From Thermothelomyces thermophilus ATCC 42464 (taxonomy: Eukaryota > Ascomycota > Sordariomycetes > Sordariales > Chaetomiaceae), in assembly GCF_000226095.1 (NCBI RefSeq), contig NC_016474.1, positions 2,046,001 to 2,110,000 on the forward strand: a DNA stretch of 64,000 nt, in the 5' to 3' direction. The first letter of the stretch is position 1; every line of letters begins with the position of its first letter. Below, piece after piece: positions 58,809 through 64,000 of the stretch. The notes below the pieces were generated by a model that was not told the origin of the DNA, made no database searches, and saw only the letters and a program-made list of their open reading frames with translations. A program made the translations under genes and the position numbers.

Positions 58809-61800
58809 GGTGCTGGTTGGGTTGGTTTCTTTTTCCCGGTGGTGAGCGGGGGGGAAGACACGGAGATAGTTCTCTGTCGGCTACCTCCGTACAGTTGTCT
58901 TTTCCCCGTCGCGATAGACGTTAGGCCCCCGTTGGCATGTCTGGATTGCGAAAGGGCGAGTGGTTTGAAAGTTTACACACGCCGGAGCCGAGAAACGCGG
59001 GACGGGAGTCGGGTGTCGTTGAAAAGGGCGGCAGCAGGATGGGTCTGCTGGGCGTTGGGACGGTGGGCGGAGAGATCCGACGAGGGTTTGAATCCCGCGT
59101 GGGTGATCCAGGCCAACCCTACGGCACCGTTCCCGAGACGGGGAACTGGAGAGGGATGGACGGAAGGGGGGGGGGGGGAGGGAAGTGGGAAGAAAGGGAG
59201 GGGTGTGGTTCTACAGAGTGAGGTCTTTTCCCGTTTTGTCAACGCCCTGTTCCTGAGGGCGGTCCCCGTAGAGGCAGTTTACTACCAGGCCGGCTCGGCT
59301 TGACGTGGCTAGAACAGTAGCAGCTTGACCGAGTGGGAGGTAGAATGTGTAGTGTACGGAATACACGAGGGAGAGAAAAGAGTCGCAAAAACAAGAGTTG
59401 CAGGCAGAGAGTCCTGCGGAAGCGCAGAGTGTTATGGACAGGGTGCGTCAGAATCCGGTGCCAAGTGTGGACCGCGCTTTCCCCCAGAGCCTTTTCCGGG
59501 AGCGAGGCAGGGATGGGGGTAGGCGGGAGCCGGTGCCGACTCGGGGCTAGTGTAACAACGGGCACCAGTTCAGATTGACGTCGATGGCCCGCTCAGAGTC
59601 GGATGTGGAGGAACGGGGGGAGGGGGAAGCGGCGAGCGGCCGTAGAAAGGGACAGACAGATAGGCACAACCAGCTCTTGATCGAGAAGAATAAAAAAAAT
59701 GGGCGTTGAATAGGGGAAAAAATCCTTATAATAATGAACATAGCAAATGAACCCTTCCTGGTGCGGCCGGAGCGGGAAAGAGCGACTAAGAAGCAGCCAA
59801 GCCCGTCTGTCGGTCTGAATTCGAAAGAGGATTCGGCAATCACCGCTCTGTGGTTGGGTGGCGGGTGGTTGGAACACTTGCCCCTATAGTGTGTAGACAC
59901 AAGTACCTGCGCTTTCGTACCGCCTCCCAGTGCGCCTTGGGCTGGGATGTGCCTGCGGGCGCCACGGGTGCTCGGAGGAGCCGCAGGCTCCGCGTCTGTG
60001 TGATCCAGTTCTACACGCCGGCTGCGTGACGCATGTTTGTGTGTGTGCACGCCCTTCCATGAAGGGAGCTGGTTGGCAGGGGCCCCTTTAGCGCATGTCG
60101 GCCGTGTCCCCATGCTCCCAGGACTCTGGGATAGGTAGTGCAGTGCAGTGTGCGCACTACACTAGACGACTGCTGCTACTACTCCGACTCCTACACTGCC
60201 CCGTACACGTGTTATGTACGGAGTACATGTAGCGTACTCCGTAGTGTAGCTATCTCCGAGTCCGAAGCAGTGGGAACGGAACTGAGCGGAGCGGAAGGGC
60301 TCGTTGCTCAAAATAGCATCTCATGCCGGACGATGCAGCTGCGCGGGCACTGCGGGACAGCGGGAGGCTGGGATCGGATCGAAAACCGCCTTCTGCAGAT
60401 TCGGGCATTTTTGAACCACACACCCCGTGCATCTTCCCATCGGTCCATGTGGTCCCAACTCGCTCAGGTCAACCGGCGGCGAGCTTCATGGTGTGGCTCG
60501 ACAGCCGTGTGCCGGCGTTGTCCGGGTCGGGCATTCGGTGCTGCCTCTCGCGTGTCTCCGTTCCAGTGGATGTGTGCGTGTTGAACCTCGAGGCGTTGCC
60601 CGGCCGCGCGCGCTTCTCCGGCCTTATTCCCGAATCGGAATGGGGCTGCCGTGCGAGGAACAGGAATGGCTCACTCAATGGAACACATGCAGAAACAGGA
60701 AGGACACGGGTGGGTACAGTGGAACCAACACTGTGCAAACTTTCAACTACAGCAGCCTGAGGCCGAAAGGTATGGAACGTTGAATGTCAGGGGCCCTGCT
60801 CGCTCCTGCCTCACCGAGATGGAGAGTTTGCCCTCTGGAAGGTCTGTTTGTTGAGGGTAGCAATGCCGTGCTAGTGTGGTGTAACGTATCGACTTACTCC
60901 GTCGTGCATGCAATAGGCGGTTACGCGACACTGTGTGTATGTAATTGATACGCAGGAGCGTTCGTTGCTTGAAGGAGCCGGAAACTGGGAAAATGCAAAC
61001 GCAGTAGCACCGAAGGGAGACCCTGCAGGAAGGACTGGGGTGCGATAGTGTACACTAGTGTACACTATACGAGTTACTGGGGGCAGTATCTAGAATGTCG
61101 TATAGGATGCGCTTTTGGAGCAACCACTCGCAGCGGCCCATCAAATCGTTGACAAACTTCATCCTAAAAGTGCAGGAGATGGGAAACTTACATTGGCGAT
61201 CTGGAAAGTGTGGAGAAGAACATTGGCGCGCTAGGCGCTTGGCTGACGTCAGTGTGCAGGCTTGGCATGCACGAGCCCCAGGCAAGAGGGACAGGGTCCA
61301 AATCAGACCATCTTTTGCAACTGCCACACTGTGCCAAAATGACGGGGTCCAAAGAGCAGACTTTTTCCACGGCCTTGGCACGGTCGATGGTGGGGATATT
61401 TCGCAGTTCGGCACCTGGGATGGGGGGAAATGAACTGATGCGTCCCCATGTCGTTGTGGGCAACGTATCTGGGCATCGTTGATCTGGGAGATCCGATTCG
61501 TGCTCGGTTACTTGGGCCCATGGACCCCTTTTTCGTTGCTTCCTTTTTTGGGACTCGCGGACCATGGGCTGGGCAGCCTGAATCTCGGCGGGCTGCGTGC
61601 TTCCAATCTAGTGTGGATGTGTGTTTTTTCAGTTTGCCCAAGACAGGAAGTCCGAGAACGTTCCGACGGCATGGGTAACTAGTGTATCGAACGACTTATC
61701 CGAGAGCTCGAGCCAGGGGCAGTCAGCCTTATCGCAGTCATTCTCCCAGAATCACACCTCGGCGACCGAGCTTTCCCGATATGAAGCAGGGTCCTTTGGG

Positions 61801-62221
61801 CTAAAGAGAAAAAAATAGAAAACAACACCATTCGATATTTCTGAGACGCAAACCGCGGTATCTAGGCGCAAGGCCCACTTGGGTCAGCCTTAGGCGATAA
61901 CTTGGTCCTTCTTGTTCGAAACATGCTTGTTTCGCTTTCATCTGAAGTTTGTCTGCACTAGTGTAGTGTATCTGCTCTCACCGCGTTTCCCCAGGCTGAT
62001 TGAGAAGGGCGGCGATTGATGAGAATAGTGTACATGGGCTGCCGGATTCTGGAGGGCACGCGAGCCCCACTGTTACCTTACCCCACCATGACACTTCGGC
62101 TTGGCTGCCTGGCATTCTCCTCCCAATCCTGACCTCAGCCTCACCACAGGTTCCCCAGCACAGCTCGCAGCCTCGTCGCCCCCCGCGTCAACCACGTCCC
62201 AGCATCCTGCAACCGACAAAG
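58809..62221. other. Long intergenic region between the transcription factor and csn1
   Basis: Both neighbours start at its edges, so it should hold two promoters. No gene is supported in 3.4 kb. There is a 12-G run (59167-59178), TACGGAGTA at 60217-60225, its complement at 60235-60243, (GTGCA)-type repeats near 60138-60151 and a perfect 24-bp palindrome at 61045-61068. A 188-codon minus frame (59547-60113) lacks a recognisable domain. Confidence 0.5.
61045..61068. repeat. Perfect 24-bp palindrome
   Basis: The half ATAGTGTACACT is followed at once by its exact reverse complement AGTGTACACTAT, without loop. The centre is CTAG. Confidence 0.93.
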
Positions 62222-63860
62222 ATGGCGGACTCTCTGCTGGCTTTCTTCACCCTTATGGATAATCAAGACGGGGTCATCGTTAGAGGTACGGGGAGCCCTA
62301 GCTCTGGTCGGCCGGCACCGGCCCCCGCAGGGCGAGCCGCAAACCAAAACGCCCGATAAAGGATGATGCGCTGACTCGTATGGCAAGAACCGCCCAAGTT
62401 TGATCTCGACCTCTACATTCAGAACTACAAAGGTAGGCAGGCATCCGACCTGTTCCCAGTCGATGCTGTTCTAAACAGCTCCTCCCAGGCCGTACGCGCT
62501 TCGACCGTCTCTTCCTTATCGGACGCAGCTCGGTGCCGCTATGTGTCGATGCTCTGAAAGCAGCAATCGCCGAAGCCAAGCGAGGCAAAGATACGAACAG
62601 GTACAGGGAGGCAGTTGAGTGCCTGCGGATTGCGGCGCCCTCGGAACCCGAGGCAACCTACGACCAGGCATGGCTGGAGACACAGGAGGCGGCAAACAAG
62701 GCCGAGACGAACCGCTTGTTGACGGAGCTTAAAGGGTACAAGAACAATTTGATCAAGGAGAGCATCAGGGTAGGTTCTGTGCTCTTCACAACCGACGTGA
62801 CTTGTCGCTGACGACACGGCCGTGTCGTACATAGATGGGCAATGAGGACCTCGGCAAGCACCTAGAGAGCATCGGAGACCTTAACGCGGCAGCCGAGACG
62901 TACGCTAAAATGAGGCCGGACGTCAGTACCCCCAAGCAATTCCTCGATGTCGGCAAGCACCTGGTTCGCGTGTCAGTGCAGCGTCGTGAATGGGGAATGG
63001 TGAGCGCCCACCTCAGCAAGATGGGGGGCGCCCACCATGCCGAGGAGGAAAAAGCTGTTCAGCCGTACTTGAAGATCGCCCACGGCATTGCGCTTCTCGG
63101 GCAGGAAAAGTATAGAGAGGCTGCCTTTAGCTTTCTCTCGGCCGATTCCAGCATCTCCGGTTCAACCTACAGCGAGCTCGCGAGCCAAAGCGACGTCGCG
63201 GTTTACGGCGGCCTCCTCGCCCTCGCATCTATGGACCGAAACGAGCTACAGAGCAATGTGCTGGATAACGCTCAGTTCCGAACCTTCCTCGAGCAAGCAC
63301 CGCACATCAGGCGTGCGGTTGCGCAGTTTGTGAGCGGCAGATACTCGGCCTGCATCGGCATCCTCGAGTCGTATCGTCCGGATTACCTCCTCGATATCTA
63401 CCTCCAGAAACATATCCCCAACATCTATTCCCAGATCCGGAGCAAGTGCATCATTCAGTACCTGCTCCCATTCTCGTGCGTCAGTCTCGAGACCATGGAG
63501 AAGGCGTTTGGCCGACCTGACCAGCGCATCGAGGATGAGCTGGCCGATATGATTCAATCTGGCGCGCTGAGCGCTCGGATTAACATGGTTGACAGGGTAC
63601 GTTCCCCCGTCTGGTTCCGCTCGGGAGTCTTCGTCGCACTTGCTAAGTTTCCACTCTAGCTTGTAACAACCAAGGCCGCGAAGCCGAGAGCGCAGATGCA
63701 GGATACGGCGCTCCAGGCAGCCGAGGAGTACGAGAGGCAGGCTCTCGAACGTCTCCGGCGGATGGGCCTCGCTGCGGCAGACCTCGAGCTCAGGGGCAGT
63801 AAGAAAACGAGCCTCTTCCCCAGTGAAGGAGAGCTCATGGTGGAGGAAACACTGGGCTGA
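62222..63860 (+). CDS. csn1: COP9 signalosome subunit 1 (CSN1)
   Basis: CSN1 is a PCI-domain scaffold of the COP9 signalosome, which removes Nedd8 from cullin ubiquitin ligases; in filamentous fungi the complex controls development and light responses. Five exons (62222-62285, 62388-62432, 62489-62769, 62835-63596, 63660-63860) encode 450 residues. The joined N-terminus reads MADSLLAFFTLMDNQDGVIV, then PPKFDLDLYIQNYK/GRTRFDRLFLIG, the family start. Next come SVPLCVDALKAAIAEAKRG, MGNEDLGKHLESIGDLNAA and YAKMRPDVSTPKQFLDVGKHL (TPR-like region). The PCI part includes LLDIYLQKHIPNIYSQIRSK and DELADMIQSGALSARINMVD. Exon 2 is only 45 nt. Introns of 102, 56, 65 and 63 nt carry CTGAC/CTAAA branch sites. 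Length matches fungal CSN1. Confidence 0.94.
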
Positions 63861-64000
63861 ACTTATATTGGCTGGCCAAGAGGGGGGAAAAAAAGGCGCG
63901 GTTCTATCGGTTGCTCGTTATTGCATTACACAGGAGGCGAGGCGAGGCGCTTTCGGAGCACAGAGGCAGACTTGACCAGTATCACTAAGAATCTAGGCCG
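63861..64000. other. 3' flank of csn1
   Basis: The stretch contains an A/G-rich part (63883-63900) and a GGCGAGGCGAGGCG triplet repeat near 63936-63949. Nothing else is seen before the window ends. Confidence 0.6.

Noticed and set aside
59547-60113. 188-codon minus-strand frame
   Set aside because: No domain, low-complexity ends and no splice context; treated as non-coding.

Overview
The window is nuclear DNA of a filamentous ascomycete, most likely a sordariomycete (Sordariales/Chaetomiaceae-like; this placement is inferred from protein similarity and style, not proven). The evidence is single-copy eukaryotic housekeeping genes with short introns of about 45-130 nt, GT..AG borders, CTAAC/CTGAC-type branch points, GC-rich coding DNA and long intergenic stretches full of microsatellites. 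There is no bacterial, viral or plasmid gene. I could assign 14 protein-coding genes and one broken gene, and rebuilt exon structures by joining reading frames at splice sites; each model closes in frame.

Layout: noc3 (-) and utp10 (+), both ribosome assembly factors, start head to head at 2801/3310. A Pex26-like peroxin (+) follows at 9.8-11.4 kb. Next comes a second head-to-head pair, the SF3b subunit Rds3/PHF5A (-) and a pinin-domain protein (+), both splicing-linked. Then follow an epoxide-hydrolase-like enzyme (+, 15.7-16.8 kb), CRIPT (-) and the P4-ATPase flippase Drs2 (+, 18.9-23.2 kb). From 23.2 to 38.6 kb the DNA is gene-poor: it holds one Ecl1-type life-span regulatory factor (-, 27.0-28.2 kb), a degraded kelch-repeat membrane protein (-, 34.4-35.4 kb) and otherwise only repeats and palindromes. 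After that come an MFS transporter (+), the ISWI-complex subunit Itc1 (-, seven exons), ALG8 (-) head to head with an L-type lectin (+), an Xaa-Pro aminopeptidase (-), a Zn2Cys6 transcription factor (-) and, after another 3.4 kb gap, COP9 signalosome subunit 1 (+).

How genes work together: three divergent pairs share a promoter region and a process (ribosome assembly; splicing; ER N-glycosylation and glycoprotein transport). The noc3/utp10 region carries an RRPE-like AAAAATTT core inside an inverted repeat and a duplicated GATA-type motif. I see no biosynthetic gene cluster, although a transporter, a hydrolase and a zinc-cluster regulator all occur.

The most unusual signals are: a 9-mer TACGGAGTA (or its complement) found at 12 intergenic positions, with a sister motif TACGGATTA; perfect palindromes of 14-24 bp; a kelch gene with an internal deletion and frameshift; and an Itc1 gene whose first intron directly follows the ATG and which has a 19-nt exon. 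I did not recognise a wholly new system.
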